Of a stretch of DNA of 64,000 nt, positions 18,756 through 30,051 are shown one piece after another. The notes under the pieces are model-generated. The model saw nothing but the letters and a program-made list of their open reading frames with translations. It was not told where the DNA came from and ran no database searches. Origin of the DNA: Oceanobacillus timonensis (GTDB taxonomy: Bacteria; Bacillota; Bacilli; Bacillales; Amphibacillaceae). How positions within the stretch are numbered: position 1 is the first letter of the stretch; each line of letters begins with the position of its first letter. The position numbers were made by a program, and so were the translations under genes. The stretch covers positions 2,776,344-2,840,343 of the forward strand of contig NZ_LT800497.1 in the NCBI RefSeq assembly GCF_900166635.1, in the 5' to 3' direction.

Positions 18756-18784
18756 AGTATAGCATATTCTATACCCCTTTGCAA
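18756..18784 (-). promoter_or_regulatory. Predicted sigma-A promoter of the rimP-nusA operon
   Basis: TTGCAA (18779-18784), 17-base spacer, TATACT (18756-18761) on the minus strand; the first leader hairpin begins about 35 bases downstream. Confidence 0.78.
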
Positions 18785-18878
18785 ACCATCAAAACAAGAC
18801 TTCAAAGCTTTCCAGAGCCGTGCTGTTATGGTCAGCTTACCCAAAAACAAGGCATTTTATCCGGATAATCCTCATCAG

Positions 18879-21800
18879 TTAAAATAATGAAAGCTGATTT
18901 TTCTCTTCCATTCCTTCTAAACATCCATGATTATCTAAATACTCTAATACCGTTTTGGAAATTTTACTTCTTTCTCGTAAATCTTCTTTCGATAAAAATT
19001 CGCCTTCTTCACGCGCTTTTACAATATTTAAGGCTGCATTTGTACCTAATCCATCCACGGCATTAAAAGGAGGTAACAAGGAATCGCCGTCAACGATAAA
19101 TTCTGTCGCACTCGATTTATATAAATCTACTTTTTTAAAGGATAGACCGCGTTCGCACATTTCTAAACAAATCTCCAGCACCGTAAGCAGACTTTTCTCT
19201 TTCGGTGAAGCATCATTGCCTTTATAACTGATTTCTTCAATGCGTTTCCGAATCGCTTCAGACCCTTTAATCATTGTATCTAACTCAAAATCATCTGCGC
19301 GGACAGTAAAGTAGGCAGCGTAAAAAAGAATCGGATGATGCACTTTGAAATAGGCAATGCGCACAGCCATCAATACATAAGCTGCAGCATGGGCTTTCGG
19401 AAACATATATTTAATCTTCTTACAAGATTCAATATACCAGTCGGGTACATTATTTTTCTTCATTTCCTCGATCCATTCATCCTTCAAGCCTTTACCTTTA
19501 CGGACAAACTCCATGATATTAAATGCTAAAGAAGGCTCTAACCCTTTATGCATTAAATACACCATAATATCATCACGACAACCGATAACGTCCGGAAGTT
19601 TACAAATACCATCGTTAATCAGTTCCTCGGCATTACCGAGCCATACGTCTGTACCATGTGACAGACCAGATATAATAATCAGTTCCGCAAATGTTTTCGG
19701 CTTCGTATCCTCAAGCATCTGCCGGACAAATCGTGTTCCGAATTCAGGTACTCCCAACGTTCCTGTTTTACATTGAATCTGATCCGGAGTAACGCCTAGG
19801 GATTCGGTACCTCCAAAGATTTTCATAACCTCTTCATCATCGGTCGGAATCGTTTTAGGGTCAATACCGCTTAAATCCTGCAGCATACGAATTACAGTCG
19901 GATCATCGTGTCCGAGTATATCCAGCTTCAACAAATTATCATGAATCGAATGGAAATCAAAATGCGTTGTCCGCCATTCACTGTTCCGATCATCAGCCGG
20001 GAATTGAATTGGTGTGAAATCATAAATTTCTTTATCGTCCGGAACAACAATAATTCCTCCCGGATGCTGTCCAGTTGTTCTTTTTACCCCTGTACAGCCT
20101 TGCACAAGCCGATCAATTTCTGCATTTTTATACACGAGCTGATGATCAGAGGCATAACCTTTTACATAACCATAAGCTGTTTTTTCTGCGACTGTACCGA
20201 TTGTTCCAGCTCGGTATACATTATCAATACCAAACAACTCTTTTGTATAGTTGTGGGCACGAGGCTGATAGTCTCCTGAGAAGTTCAAGTCAATATCGGG
20301 TACTTTATCCCCTTTAAAGCCTAAGAATGTCTCAAAAGGAATATCGTGTCCATCTTTTCTCAGCGCAGCTCCGCACGAAGGACAGGCTTTATCTTCTAAA
20401 TCAAAACCGCTTGCTACGGAACCATCTGTAAAGAACTCAGAATGCTTGCAGCTTGGACACACATAATGTGGCGGCAGCGGGTTCACTTCCGTAATTTCGG
20501 TCATCGTTGCAACAAAGGATGAACCGACAGAGCCCCTGGAACCTACCAGGTAACCATCGTTCAGTGACTTTTTAACAAGCTTCTGGGAAATTAAATAAAT
20601 AACAGCAAACCCATTTCCGATAATACTCTCTAACTCTGTTTCCAGACGGTTCGTCACAATTTCCGGTATCGGCTCACCGTATATTTCCTTTGCCATGTTA
20701 TAGCATAGATCACGCATTTCTTGTTCGGCACCTTCAATATTCGGTGTAAACAAACCATCCTGGATTGGAGAAATCGTTTCTATATGATCTGCTAACTGTT
20801 GGGTGTTTTGAACAACAACTTCTTTTGCTTTGTCTTTTCCTAAAAAGGAGAAGGCCGCAAGCATTTCATTCGTTGTTCGAAACGGCGTATCCGGTAATGT
20901 TTGCCGATTTAATGGATTACCGGCCTGGGAGGCAATTAAGATTTGCCGATATTGCTTATCAAAATCCTGCAGATAGTGGACATTTCCGGTAGCTGTTACC
21001 AGTTTGTCCATCCGTTCGCCAAGATTGACCAGTTTCCGTAGTATATCCACAATTTGCGCTTCATTTTGCACCAAATCTTTATCCACTAAATGAACAAAGT
21101 TTTTTGGCGGCTGTACTTCAATATAATCGTAGAATTCAGCAACCTGCTCTGCTTCTTCTTCCGATTTCTGCATCATTGTTTCAAATACTTCACCCCGGTC
21201 ACAAGCCGTCCCGATTAAAAGTCCTTTGCGGTACTTTTTCAAGACAGATCTTGGCAGCCGCGGTTCCCGGTAGAAATAATCAATATGCGCATGAGATACA
21301 ATCTTATATAAATTTTTCAAACCTTCCTGCGTCTGTGCCAAAATCGTGCAGTGAAAAGGTCTGGAACGTTGATAAGCGTTGTTTTCTCCCATATGGTTAT
21401 TTAAATCCTGATGATTGGTTATTCCTCTTTCCATTAATTTTTGCACAAGATTCCATAATAAATAGCCTGTAGCTTCCGCATCATAGATAGCACGGTGATG
21501 CTGGGTCAATTCAATTCCTAAATGTTTACATAAGGTATTCAGACGGTGATTTTTAAGCTCAGTAATTAAAAATCGTGCTAATTCCAACGTGTCAATGACC
21601 GGATTAGTCGCTTTCGCATAGTCAATCCGTTTAAAACCTTGATTTAAGAAGCCCATATCAAAGCTTGCATTATGTGCGACTAAAATATCGTCCCCCATCC
21701 AGGCATGAAATTCTTTTAGAACGTCGCCTACTTCCGGGGCATCTTTTACCATATCATCCGTAATACCTGTTAAATCGGTTGTTGTCTGTGACAGCGGATG

Positions 21801-23168
21801 ATGCGGATTTGCAAAAGATTCAAACCGGTCAACGATTTCTCCATCTCTTACTTTTACTGCGGCCAATTCAATAATGGTATCGTACACAGCAGAAAGTCCT
21901 GTTGTTTCCACGTCAAATACAACATAGGTGTCTTCTTTTAAGGAACGGTCGCTCTCATTGTAGGCAATGGGAACACCATCATCGACCAGGTTTGCTTCTA
22001 CACCATAGAGTACTTTCACACCATGTTTCTGTCCGGCATAATATGCATCCGGAAAACCTTGTACACCAGCATGATCTGTGATGGCAACAGCAGGATGTCC
22101 CCATTTAGCAGCCTGTTCAACCAATGCATCCGGCGAAACTACCGCATCCATCTGACTCATCGTCGTATGTGCATGTAATTCCACTCTTTTTTCATCTTCC
22201 GGTGCCTCGTCTTGTTTTTCTTTGACTTGCACCTCATGAATATCCTTTGCCATCATAGCCAATTCATTGGTATACATATCCGTCTGGATACTGCCGCGGG
22301 CTTTTACCCATATCCCTTTTTTAACAGATTGAAACTTGCTGACATCGTCATTACCGCCTGAAAACATTTTGATTTGCAGGGAATCTGTATAATCGGTTAC
22401 TTTCATAATCAAAAGGCTGCGCCCGGATCGCAATTCACGGATTTCTGCATCAAATACATATCCTTGTACGGTAATACGTCTTTCTTCTTCTAAAATTTGA
22501 TTCATCTCTACCGGATCATCTTGAATTTTATAACCGATTGCGAACGGCTGACTGACAGGCGTATCTTTTTCTTTATCCCGCTTTTCTTTTTCCTGAACCG
22601 TTTTTTGAACCAGCGCCTGGTCCTCTTTTGCCTTATTGTCCTGAAATGCTTGCATTTCGTCCTGATTTGCCTTCACTTCAAAATCAATAGCATAAGGTCT
22701 CGCTCCGATTTGATAACAGAACTGACTGAAGGCCGGCTCCAGCCTTTTTTTTAAAATATTGGATTCTGTTTCGTTTCTGGAAGTCAGCATAATTTTATTA
22801 TCCACAATCCGTGGTGTCTGCTGCATGACCATTTCCTGATGGGCGGGAGAAATCGGTGTTGTTGCTAAAAAGTGTTTCCAGTAAACACCTATGTCCTGTT
22901 CATTACATTGTTTGTTATTTGTATGTAATGTCAGTTCCACCTTTTCCGCAATAGATGAGAAACTTTTTTGCAGGGACTGGTATAAATATAAATATTCATC
23001 AAAAGGAAGCACATCTTCCAGGTGAATATAAAAATGCCATTTTTTCTCTTGTTTATATACTTCTACTTTTTCCAAATAACTTGAAGCAAAATACGTTTGC
23101 ACCGATGTTTCAGACAATTGAATTTGCTCAAGCAGCAATTTCATTTTTTCTTGCTTGGAAATCTGCAT
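18879..23168 (-). CDS. polC: DNA polymerase III alpha subunit, Gram-positive type PolC
   Basis: Main replicative polymerase with built-in proofreading. 1429 residues from ATG 23168 ([15 protein letters not shown] six bases upstream). Order: N-terminal domain, OB fold ([17 protein letters not shown], near 235), PHP domain ([15 protein letters not shown], near 332), inserted DnaQ-type exonuclease (FDVETTGLS near 419; HNASFDMGF), then polymerase core with a Cys4 zinc motif (CPSC near 900 and CPSCGA) and the catalytic [11 protein letters not shown] segment. Upstream proS, its usual neighbour, is missing and a short mobile repeat fills the gap. Confidence 0.98.
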   Translation of the reverse strand: MQISKQEKMKLLLEQIQLSETSVQTYFASSYLEKVEVYKQEKKWHFYIHLEDVLPFDEYLYLYQSLQKSFSSIAEKVELTLHTNNKQCNEQDIGVYWKHFLATTPISPAHQEMVMQQTPRIVDNKIMLTSRNETESNILKKRLEPAFSQFCYQIGARPYAIDFEVKANQDEMQAFQDNKAKEDQALVQKTVQEKEKRDKEKDTPVSQPFAIGYKIQDDPVEMNQILEEERRITVQGYVFDAEIRELRSGRSLLIMKVTDYTDSLQIKMFSGGNDDVSKFQSVKKGIWVKARGSIQTDMYTNELAMMAKDIHEVQVKEKQDEAPEDEKRVELHAHTTMSQMDAVVSPDALVEQAAKWGHPAVAITDHAGVQGFPDAYYAGQKHGVKVLYGVEANLVDDGVPIAYNESDRSLKEDTYVVFDVETTGLSAVYDTIIELAAVKVRDGEIVDRFESFANPHHPLSQTTTDLTGITDDMVKDAPEVGDVLKEFHAWMGDDILVAHNASFDMGFLNQGFKRIDYAKATNPVIDTLELARFLITELKNHRLNTLCKHLGIELTQHHRAIYDAEATGYLLWNLVQKLMERGITNHQDLNNHMGENNAYQRSRPFHCTILAQTQEGLKNLYKIVSHAHIDYFYREPRLPRSVLKKYRKGLLIGTACDRGEVFETMMQKSEEEAEQVAEFYDYIEVQPPKNFVHLVDKDLVQNEAQIVDILRKLVNLGERMDKLVTATGNVHYLQDFDKQYRQILIASQAGNPLNRQTLPDTPFRTTNEMLAAFSFLGKDKAKEVVVQNTQQLADHIETISPIQDGLFTPNIEGAEQEMRDLCYNMAKEIYGEPIPEIVTNRLETELESIIGNGFAVIYLISQKLVKKSLNDGYLVGSRGSVGSSFVATMTEITEVNPLPPHYVCPSCKHSEFFTDGSVASGFDLEDKACPSCGAALRKDGHDIPFETFLGFKGDKVPDIDLNFSGDYQPRAHNYTKELFGIDNVYRAGTIGTVAEKTAYGYVKGYASDHQLVYKNAEIDRLVQGCTGVKRTTGQHPGGIIVVPDDKEIYDFTPIQFPADDRNSEWRTTHFDFHSIHDNLLKLDILGHDDPTVIRMLQDLSGIDPKTIPTDDEEVMKIFGGTESLGVTPDQIQCKTGTLGVPEFGTRFVRQMLEDTKPKTFAELIIISGLSHGTDVWLGNAEELINDGICKLPDVIGCRDDIMVYLMHKGLEPSLAFNIMEFVRKGKGLKDEWIEEMKKNNVPDWYIESCKKIKYMFPKAHAAAYVLMAVRIAYFKVHHPILFYAAYFTVRADDFELDTMIKGSEAIRKRIEEISYKGNDASPKEKSLLTVLEICLEMCERGLSFKKVDLYKSSATEFIVDGDSLLPPFNAVDGLGTNAALNIVKAREEGEFLSKEDLRERSKISKTVLEYLDNHGCLEGMEEKNQLSLF

Positions 23169-23229
23169 TTTGTGCCCCTCCAATCTGTAAATATTTTCAC
23201 TTACGAAAAGAAAGCTTCTTTTATTAGTA

Positions 23230-23474
23230 CTCAACTTACGCACCTAAGAAGAAGCATATAGACCTTGCTGTTCCAAGATGAACAGGATCGCTGTTATCAT
23301 GCTTGCTTTGAGTTCAATCATCTTTCTATTTTTTGAACAAGGTATGGTGTGTAGCTTCCACTCCGCCGCAGCGGTAGCCTTACACTTTATCTTCTACTCT
23401 TTCTCAACAGCTGTATGGAAGAAAAGATCAACCCCTGTTCCTATGGAAAGAAAGTTTAAAATCCCAAAGTTGAG
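23230..23474. mobile_element. MITE-like element between polC and rseP
   Basis: 245 bases bounded by CTCAACTT (23230-23237) and its inverse AAGTTGAG (23467-23474), flanked by near-identical 9-base direct repeats TTATTAGTA (23221-23229) and TTATTATTA (23475-23483). No transposase; a 68-codon plus-strand reading frame within is not convincing. Termini plus duplication indicate transposition of a non-autonomous element. Confidence 0.65.
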
Positions 23475-23483
23475 TTATTATTA

Positions 23484-23521
23484 AAACACGATACCCTTGT
23501 CTATAAACCGACAAGGGTATC
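23484..23521 (-). terminator. Terminator after rseP
   Basis: Perfect 12-base stem GATACCCTTGTC / GACAAGGGTATC with an eight-base loop, then GTGTTTTAAT on the minus strand. Confidence 0.85.
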
Positions 23522-23543
23522 CTATTGGATTTACTATTTTATT

Positions 23544-24818
23544 TTACAAGAATAATCGCTGAATGTCATTCCATGTGACAACAATCATTAGTAACATCAG
23601 AAGTGCAAATCCAACAAAGTGGAATACACCTTCTTTTTCCGGAGCAACCGGTTTTCCTCTGACTGCTTCGATGCCGACAAACATCAGTCTGCCACCGTCT
23701 AACGCCGGTAGAGGAACCAAATTAATAATTCCTAAATTAATGCTCAGCATTGCCGTCCACATTAAGAAGGTAGTAAAACCGGACTGAACAACTTGATTAG
23801 TTGCATCATAAATGCCTACTGGTCCGGATAAAACGTCAATAGACAATTGCCCTGTAACTAACATAACTAAATTGGTAATAATAAGCTTTGATGTTTCAAA
23901 TGTCTGCTCAAAGCCAAAGGTTACAGTACCAAGGAGATCTTTTTCATATGCTGCAGTTACTCCAATTTGTCCGATATTCATCGGATCGCCCTTTTCATCA
24001 ACGGTTTCCACTTCTGCTGGAACCACGGTGAGTTCATGTTCCGTACCGCCCCTGGAGATAACTAAATCCAATTCCTCTCCCGGGCTTTCTTGCACAATAC
24101 CTGTGAACTGATTCCACGTTGAAATGGACTGATCACCGATTTGTGTAATAATATCATTTTCCTCGAATCCCGCTTCTTCCGCAGGACTGTCGGGTTGAAT
24201 TTCCCCCATCTGTGCTTCCTCTACAGGAACACCTTGAATCAGTCCAATAAGCAGAAAGATAAAGATGGCAAGTACAAAGTTCATCATCGGTCCGGCAAAT
24301 AGCTGCATTGCACGTTGACCAACTGTTTTCGATGCAAATTGTCTATCGAAAGGAGCGATTTGTGTTTCTCTTTCGTCAACGATAAACATTGCTTTCGGAT
24401 CGACATCAAAATGAAGTTTTGTTTCTTCATCATCCAATTCATAACCTTCAATGTAAAGCTTATGGTCAAGGTCCACTTTCTCTACTTCAATCGTGCGGGC
24501 ATTCGGATGTTTTGATTTGTTATTGACAATAATTTGAGATACTTTTCCATCTTTATTAAAATCCAGGGCAACATGGTGTCCCGGTTTTAACTCGACAATT
24601 TCCGGATCATCTCCTGCAACACGGACATATCCGCCCGCCGGGATTAATCGAATGGTATAAAGTGTCTCATTTTTGGTGAATGATAATATCTTTGGGCCAA
24701 ATCCGATTGCAAATTCACGGACAAGCATTCCTGCCCGTTTTGCAAAAATCAAGTGCCCCCACTCATGGATAGAAACGAGTACACCAAACATTAATATAAA
24801 TGCAATAACAGTTGTCAT
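23544..24818 (-). CDS. rseP: Site-2 protease RseP/RasP
   Basis: Membrane-embedded zinc metalloprotease that cuts regulatory membrane proteins such as anti-sigma factors. 424 residues with HEWGH at 18-22 in the first helix, a PDZ domain (about 205-285, including GDQSISTWNQF), and the second metal-ligand motif PLPALDGGRL near 370, with four predicted membrane segments. Length and motif order match Bacillus RasP. The gene normally follows dxr; here dxr is absent and rseP has its own predicted promoter overlapped by a palindrome. Confidence 0.96.
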   Translation of the reverse strand: MTTVIAFILMFGVLVSIHEWGHLIFAKRAGMLVREFAIGFGPKILSFTKNETLYTIRLIPAGGYVRVAGDDPEIVELKPGHHVALDFNKDGKVSQIIVNNKSKHPNARTIEVEKVDLDHKLYIEGYELDDEETKLHFDVDPKAMFIVDERETQIAPFDRQFASKTVGQRAMQLFAGPMMNFVLAIFIFLLIGLIQGVPVEEAQMGEIQPDSPAEEAGFEENDIITQIGDQSISTWNQFTGIVQESPGEELDLVISRGGTEHELTVVPAEVETVDEKGDPMNIGQIGVTAAYEKDLLGTVTFGFEQTFETSKLIITNLVMLVTGQLSIDVLSGPVGIYDATNQVVQSGFTTFLMWTAMLSINLGIINLVPLPALDGGRLMFVGIEAVRGKPVAPEKEGVFHFVGFALLMLLMIVVTWNDIQRLFL

Positions 24819-24891
24819 GACAGCACCTTCCTTCTGATAAAGGTAAAAGAGATTACTCCACCTTACTTTTCTATCATAATATAAACATAAC

Positions 24892-24921
24892 TGTATTACA
24901 TAAACTTATGACGTAATACAA
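24892..24921 (-). promoter_or_regulatory. rseP promoter overlapped by a palindrome (candidate operator)
   Basis: Minus-strand TTGTAT (24916-24921), 17-base spacer, TAATAC (24893-24898). The half-sites TGTATTAC (24892-24899) and GTAATACA (24913-24920) are perfect inverse copies lying across the -10 and -35. About 75 bases before the rseP ATG. A dimeric regulator bound here would block the promoter. Confidence 0.6.
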
Positions 24922-25078
24922 ATTTATTTTTTAATAACTGAAAGCCATTCATAATGATTGGCTTGTCTCATCATTTTAAAAATAAAACATGCTATGTACG
25001 GAGAAAAGAAAGCTCTTCACCTAGTATATGCAACATTTCAGCTTACTTTACTGATTCTACAACATTCGTTTTCATTTG

Positions 25079-25867
25079 TTAAAAAAAATGAATAAAATGC
25101 AGTAATGGAAAAACAAAAAGCATGCTGTCAAAGCGGTCTAAAATACCACCATGCCCAGGCAGGATTTTCCCTGAGTCCTTCACATTATATATACGTTTAA
25201 AAGCAGATTCAACTAAATCACCTATTTGCCCGACACAGGAAGCAATCACCGTAACCATCATGACTGTCAACAAGGACTGCTCAAATGGTGTTATCAGATG
25301 AAAGATGACAGCAACAACTACTGCTACAAAAATACCTCCCAGTGCACCTTCTACCGTCTTCTTGGGGCTGATTGCAGGCAATAGTTTCCGTTTGCCAAGC
25401 TTCCTCCCGAATAAGTAAGCTCCTGTATCTGTTGCCCAGATAATAAAAAATGCAAATAAAATATTTCTCAGCGCATTATCACCATCTCTTGTCTCCAGCA
25501 AATAGAAGAATCCTAACCCGACATAAAATGCTGCAAGGATAACGAATCCGACCTGATCAAAAGTAAAAGCATTTTGAACCAGTACCGTATATGCTAATAA
25601 AACAAAAATCAGAATAGAAATCAATTCATACTTCGTAAACCATGTAATATCAGTAAAAACGGCATCAGGCAGTAAAACCACCCACGTTAATAAAGCTGAT
25701 AAAACATATGGTAAGAAGTGCTTTTCCGGCGGGCGCATACGGATTAATTCAATTAATCCTATTGTGGCCAACAGATAGATAAAAATAGTAAACGGCATGC
25801 CGCCCATTATAATAATCGGTACAAATACAAGCAGCGCCAATACCGCTGTTATCGTTCGTTGCTTCAT
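25079..25867 (-). CDS. cdsA: Phosphatidate cytidylyltransferase
   Basis: Makes CDP-diacylglycerol from phosphatidate and CTP at the membrane. 262 residues, about eight hydrophobic segments, and the family signature SGKILPGHGGILDRFDS near the C-terminus, preceded by GQIGDLVESAFKR with its conserved metal-binding Asp. Starts 15 bases after uppS. In B. subtilis dxr follows; here a 240-base non-coding gap follows. Confidence 0.96.
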   Translation of the reverse strand: MKQRTITAVLALLVFVPIIIMGGMPFTIFIYLLATIGLIELIRMRPPEKHFLPYVLSALLTWVVLLPDAVFTDITWFTKYELISILIFVLLAYTVLVQNAFTFDQVGFVILAAFYVGLGFFYLLETRDGDNALRNILFAFFIIWATDTGAYLFGRKLGKRKLLPAISPKKTVEGALGGIFVAVVVAVIFHLITPFEQSLLTVMMVTVIASCVGQIGDLVESAFKRIYNVKDSGKILPGHGGILDRFDSMLFVFPLLHFIHFF

Positions 25868-25882
25868 TCCATTATCATCACC

Positions 25883-26641
25883 TTATATACCTCCATATCG
25901 TCTTTTCCGCTGCTGATATGCAAGTAATGCTTCATAAAATGTTTCTTCCGTAAACTCGGGCCAAAGCTTATCCGTAAACCAAAACTCGGTATATGCCATT
26001 TGCCAAAGCATAAAATTACTTAATCGGTATTCTCCACCGGTCCGGATTAATAAATCCGGATCAGGTACGCCATTGGTATATAAATGTTTGGAAAAGGTCT
26101 CTTCATCCAAACAGTCAATATCCAAATTTTCTTCTTTTAAGTCGATGGCAATTTGCTTCACAGCTTTTAAAATCTCGTAACGGCTGCCATAATTCAGTGC
26201 AAAATTTAAGATAAGGCCATCATTATGCTTGGTTTTTTCTATTGCATAGTTTACAGCTTCCTGCGTATTATTTGGCAATGCATGAAAATCACCTATTGTT
26301 TCGATACGAACATTATTTTCCATCAAACTTGGTAAATATACATGCAAAAATTCTTTGGGAAGTTTTAAAATATAGTCCACTTCTTGTTTTGGACGTTTCC
26401 AGTTTTCTGTTGAGAAAGCATAAAGCGTTAAAACCTTCACATTTGCTCCCACAGCGGTTTTAACGATTTTATTCACCGTAGAAACACCTTCTTTATGACC
26501 TGCAAACCTGGGTAAACCCCGCTTTTGCGCCCATCTGCCGTTCCCGTCCATGATGATAGCAACATGACCTGGAGCATTTTCTGCAGAAAGTGAATCTGTT
26601 TCTTTTGGTTGTTTTGATAAAAAAGGAATTTTAATAGACAT
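25883..26641 (-). CDS. uppS: Isoprenyl transferase (undecaprenyl diphosphate synthase)
   Basis: Builds the C55 lipid carrier for wall synthesis. 252 residues with HVAIIMDGNGRWAQKRG near 30 (catalytic Asp in MDGNGRWA), YAFSTENWKRP and the C-terminal RTGGEYRLSNFMLWQ motif. Start ATG 26641 (MSIKIPFL) with GGGGGACGG upstream; earlier codons lack support. Its substrate needs isopentenyl diphosphate, so the missing dxr nearby is relevant. Confidence 0.96.
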   Translation of the reverse strand: MSIKIPFLSKQPKETDSLSAENAPGHVAIIMDGNGRWAQKRGLPRFAGHKEGVSTVNKIVKTAVGANVKVLTLYAFSTENWKRPKQEVDYILKLPKEFLHVYLPSLMENNVRIETIGDFHALPNNTQEAVNYAIEKTKHNDGLILNFALNYGSRYEILKAVKQIAIDLKEENLDIDCLDEETFSKHLYTNGVPDPDLLIRTGGEYRLSNFMLWQMAYTEFWFTDKLWPEFTEETFYEALLAYQQRKRRYGGI

Positions 26642-26737
26642 TTTCCGTCCCCCGAATGGTTGTTTGTTCATAACCCTCTTCATCTTTTACAAGAACAAGG
26701 GATGAAAGGCATGACCATGCCAATAATAATTAGTGTC

Positions 26738-27081
26738 TGTTCAAAAGTAGCCAATGATTTTCGATGGGACGAGTAATCGCAGCAATGTTGTCAGGTTAGT
26801 ATGACCGCTACGGAAAAACACTACGCTTTCCGCGGGCTTGAGCTCAGCCTCCTCGAAAAAAAGAAGTTCGCTTTTTTCCTGCGGGGTCTTCCCACTGCGC
26901 TTTCCCGCAGGAGTCTCCGTGTTTTTCCTCCGCTGGTTAGCTTTATTGCTCTATGCTTATAGCAACTATTATTTTTTTTAAATTTATTAACCTGACAACA
27001 TCGGTAATCGCAGTCCCAAAATTAGAGGCAAGAATATCAACTAAAGACTTCTCCGCTTATCATTTGGTTACTTTTTGAACG
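26738..27081. repeat. Degraded TTCAAAAAGT-ended element split by a younger insertion
   Basis: Imperfect inverted termini TGTTCAAAAGTAGCCAATGA (from 26738) and, inverse at the far end, GTTCAAAAAGTAACCAAATG (27062-27080) bracket the gap. The element at 26783-27003 and its target duplication lie wholly inside, so this copy is older. No coding region. Not related to a gene in the uppS-frr gap. Confidence 0.5.
26783..27003. mobile_element. MITE-like element between frr and uppS with 10-bp target duplication
   Basis: 221 bases. Left end CAATGTTGTCAGGTTAG and the inverse of the right end CGATGTTGTCAGGTTAA are nearly identical. Perfect 10-base direct repeats GTAATCGCAG flank it (26773-26782 and 27004-27013). 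The interior is GC-richer and foldable (CCGCGGG, TGCGGGG, CCCGCAGG), a style of intergenic repeat common in Bacillaceae. No transposase gene. Related fragments lie at 29834-29895 and 57815-57851. Confidence 0.8.
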
Positions 27082-27145
27082 TCCTTTATTATGACTATAT
27101 TTCATTAAACATGTATTTAGCGCAATTGCCGGTAACATGAATACA

Positions 27146-27170
27146 AAAACCCCCTTTAATAAGAGGGCTT
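27146..27170 (-). terminator. Terminator after frr
   Basis: AGCCCTCTT, loop ATTA, AAGGGGGTT, then TTT on the minus strand; nine pairs including two G-T. It closes the pyrH-frr transcript. Confidence 0.7.
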
Positions 27171-27261
27171 AATGGCATCTTACTACGTTAGCAGAAAACT
27201 GTCACCTTTAAACAAAAATATATTTACTGTTAAAGCTGATAGAAATAATGTATATCTCTTA

Positions 27262-27819
27262 TCAAACTTCCATAATTTCATTTTCTTTTGTTTTTGCTAA
27301 GTCTTCAATTTGTTTAATAAAAGCATCCGTTGTGTTCTGTACATCGTCTTGAAATGCTCTCAAGTCGTCTTCAGTAATGTCTCCATTTTTTTCATCTTTT
27401 TTCAGCTGATCATTGGCTTGACGACGATGGTTTCTGATTTGCACGCGGGCTTCTTCTGAATATTTGCCGACTAATTTCACCAGTTCTTTTCTTCTTTCTT
27501 GCGTAAGCGCAGGAATATTTATCCGGATGATGTTTCCATCATTAGACGGTGAGAGACCCAAATCTGCTTTCTGAATTGCTTTATCAATATCGCCGATAGC
27601 AGATTTATCATACGGTGTCACCGTTAATAATCTTGCCTCCGGTGCACCTACTTGAGCCAGTTGATTAAGCGGCGTGTTCGCACCATAATAATCCACATAA
27701 ACATTATCCAAAAGGCTTGGATTGGCACGACCGGCACGAACAGAGGCTAAATTTCTTGAAAAAGCTTGAACAGCCTGCTTCATTTTTTCCTTCATATCTT
27801 TTATCACTGAATCTGACAT
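27262..27819 (-). CDS. frr: Ribosome recycling factor
   Basis: A 185-residue, mostly helical factor that with EF-G splits the post-termination ribosome. Typical segments are [14 protein letters not shown] near 25, [14 protein letters not shown], and [20 protein letters not shown] near 120. Two bases separate it from pyrH. Complete and of standard length. Confidence 0.98.
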   Translation of the reverse strand: MSDSVIKDMKEKMKQAVQAFSRNLASVRAGRANPSLLDNVYVDYYGANTPLNQLAQVGAPEARLLTVTPYDKSAIGDIDKAIQKADLGLSPSNDGNIIRINIPALTQERRKELVKLVGKYSEEARVQIRNHRRQANDQLKKDEKNGDITEDDLRAFQDDVQNTTDAFIKQIEDLAKTKENEIMEV

Positions 27820-27821
27820 TT

Positions 27822-28796
<975 letters not shown>

Positions 28797-28851
28797 GCAC
28801 TTATATAGTTACAAAGAAGGGAACAAATTAATGTCCCCTAATTTGTATCAC

Positions 28852-29736
28852 TTATTTTTTAATTTGGCTCATAACTTCTTCCGCGAAATTGTCTTCACGT
28901 TTTTCCATTCCTTCGCCTACTGCATAGCGAACGAATGCTTTGACAGAAGCGCCTTTATCTTCAACATATTTTTTCACTTTTTGGTCTGGATCTTTTACAA
29001 AACTTTGCTCTAAAAGAACGATTTCTTCAAAGAATTTGCCTAGACGGCCTTCTACCATTTTTTCAACGATGTTTTCTGGCTTGCCTTCGTTTAATGCTTG
29101 TGTTTTAAGCATTTCACGCTCGCTGTTTACTTCTTCTTCTGCAACTTCATCACGGGATGTATAGCGCGGATTGATAGCTGCTACATGCATTGCAATGTCT
29201 TTCGCAAGTGTTTCATCAGTGGTTCCTTCCAATAAAGAAAGTACGCCGATATTTCCGCCCATATGAAGGTAAGCGCCAAATGCATCATTATCTGTTTTTT
29301 CTAATACTGTGAAACGGCGAAGAGAAATTTTCTCTCCGATTTTAGAAATAACTTTTGTAATGGCATCTCCAACTGTCTCTGATCCATCTAAAAGATTTTG
29401 TTGTAGAGCTTCTTCTACGGATGCAGGATTATTTTTAACAATGTGCTTTCCAAGATCGGCAAGCAATTGTTTGAACTGATCATTTTTGGTTACGAAGTCT
29501 GTTTCACAGTTTACTTCAATAATAGCAGCTTTGTTTCCATCGATTTCAATGTGTGTTAAACCTTCAGCTGCGACACGGTCTGCTTTTTTAGCAGCTTTTG
29601 CCATGCCTTTTTCACGAAGAAAATCAACTGCTTGATCCATATCTCCGTCTGTTTCTGTTAGTGCTTTTTTACAATCCATCATTCCAGCACCTGTTTTTTC
29701 ACGTAATTCTTTAACCATTTGAGCAGTTACTGCCAT
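28852..29736 (-). CDS. tsf: Elongation factor Ts
   Basis: Nucleotide exchange factor for EF-Tu. 294 residues: N-terminal UBA-like domain ([19 protein letters not shown]), the TDFVTKND motif near 80 that contacts EF-Tu, and the dimerisation core. ATG start with AAGGAGG before it. Separated from rpsB by a terminator and a repeat relic, so much of its expression depends on read-through or an unseen promoter. Confidence 0.98.
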   Translation of the reverse strand: MAVTAQMVKELREKTGAGMMDCKKALTETDGDMDQAVDFLREKGMAKAAKKADRVAAEGLTHIEIDGNKAAIIEVNCETDFVTKNDQFKQLLADLGKHIVKNNPASVEEALQQNLLDGSETVGDAITKVISKIGEKISLRRFTVLEKTDNDAFGAYLHMGGNIGVLSLLEGTTDETLAKDIAMHVAAINPRYTSRDEVAEEEVNSEREMLKTQALNEGKPENIVEKMVEGRLGKFFEEIVLLEQSFVKDPDQKVKKYVEDKGASVKAFVRYAVGEGMEKREDNFAEEVMSQIKK

Positions 29737-29833
29737 GTTAAATTCCTCCTTGGTATATTCATTTATAGAAGTTGAATTAAAGATTTAAATAACTTTCTTA
29801 CTTAACAGTATAGGCATCAAGAGAGTCTTCATA

Positions 29834-29895
29834 GTGATCGCTATGGAAAAACACTACACTTTCTCATAGAAGTCTCTGTATTTTCCCTCCGTTAG
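29834..29895. repeat. Internally deleted relic of the 26783-27003 element
   Basis: The stretch from CGCTATGGAAAAACACTAC to TCTCTGTATTTTCCCTCCG matches, in order, the outer parts of the element at 26783-27003, with its GC-rich middle missing. It sits in the 315-base gap between rpsB and tsf. Confidence 0.6.
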
Positions 29896-29997
29896 GTCGT
29901 TCTAATCTTTAATCATTATTCATTTATTAGTATAAATTAGTTAAAATCAACCTATACCTTTATAGCGTTCGCGCATATTACACATTCATTCTTCTTG

Positions 29998-30036
29998 AAA
30001 AAAGGGTGATAAAAGGCTTCTATCCTCTTATCACCC
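29998..30036 (-). terminator. Terminator after rpsB
   Basis: GGGTGATAAGAGG pairs with CCTTTTATCACCC on the minus strand, followed by TTTTTT. Confidence 0.9.
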
Positions 30037-30051
30037 TCACCTTTTAAAAGA

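Noticed and set aside
23278..23484. Plus-strand 68-codon frame between polC and rseP
   Set aside because: It lies almost entirely in a MITE-like element, has no ribosome binding site I trust, and is opposite to all neighbours.
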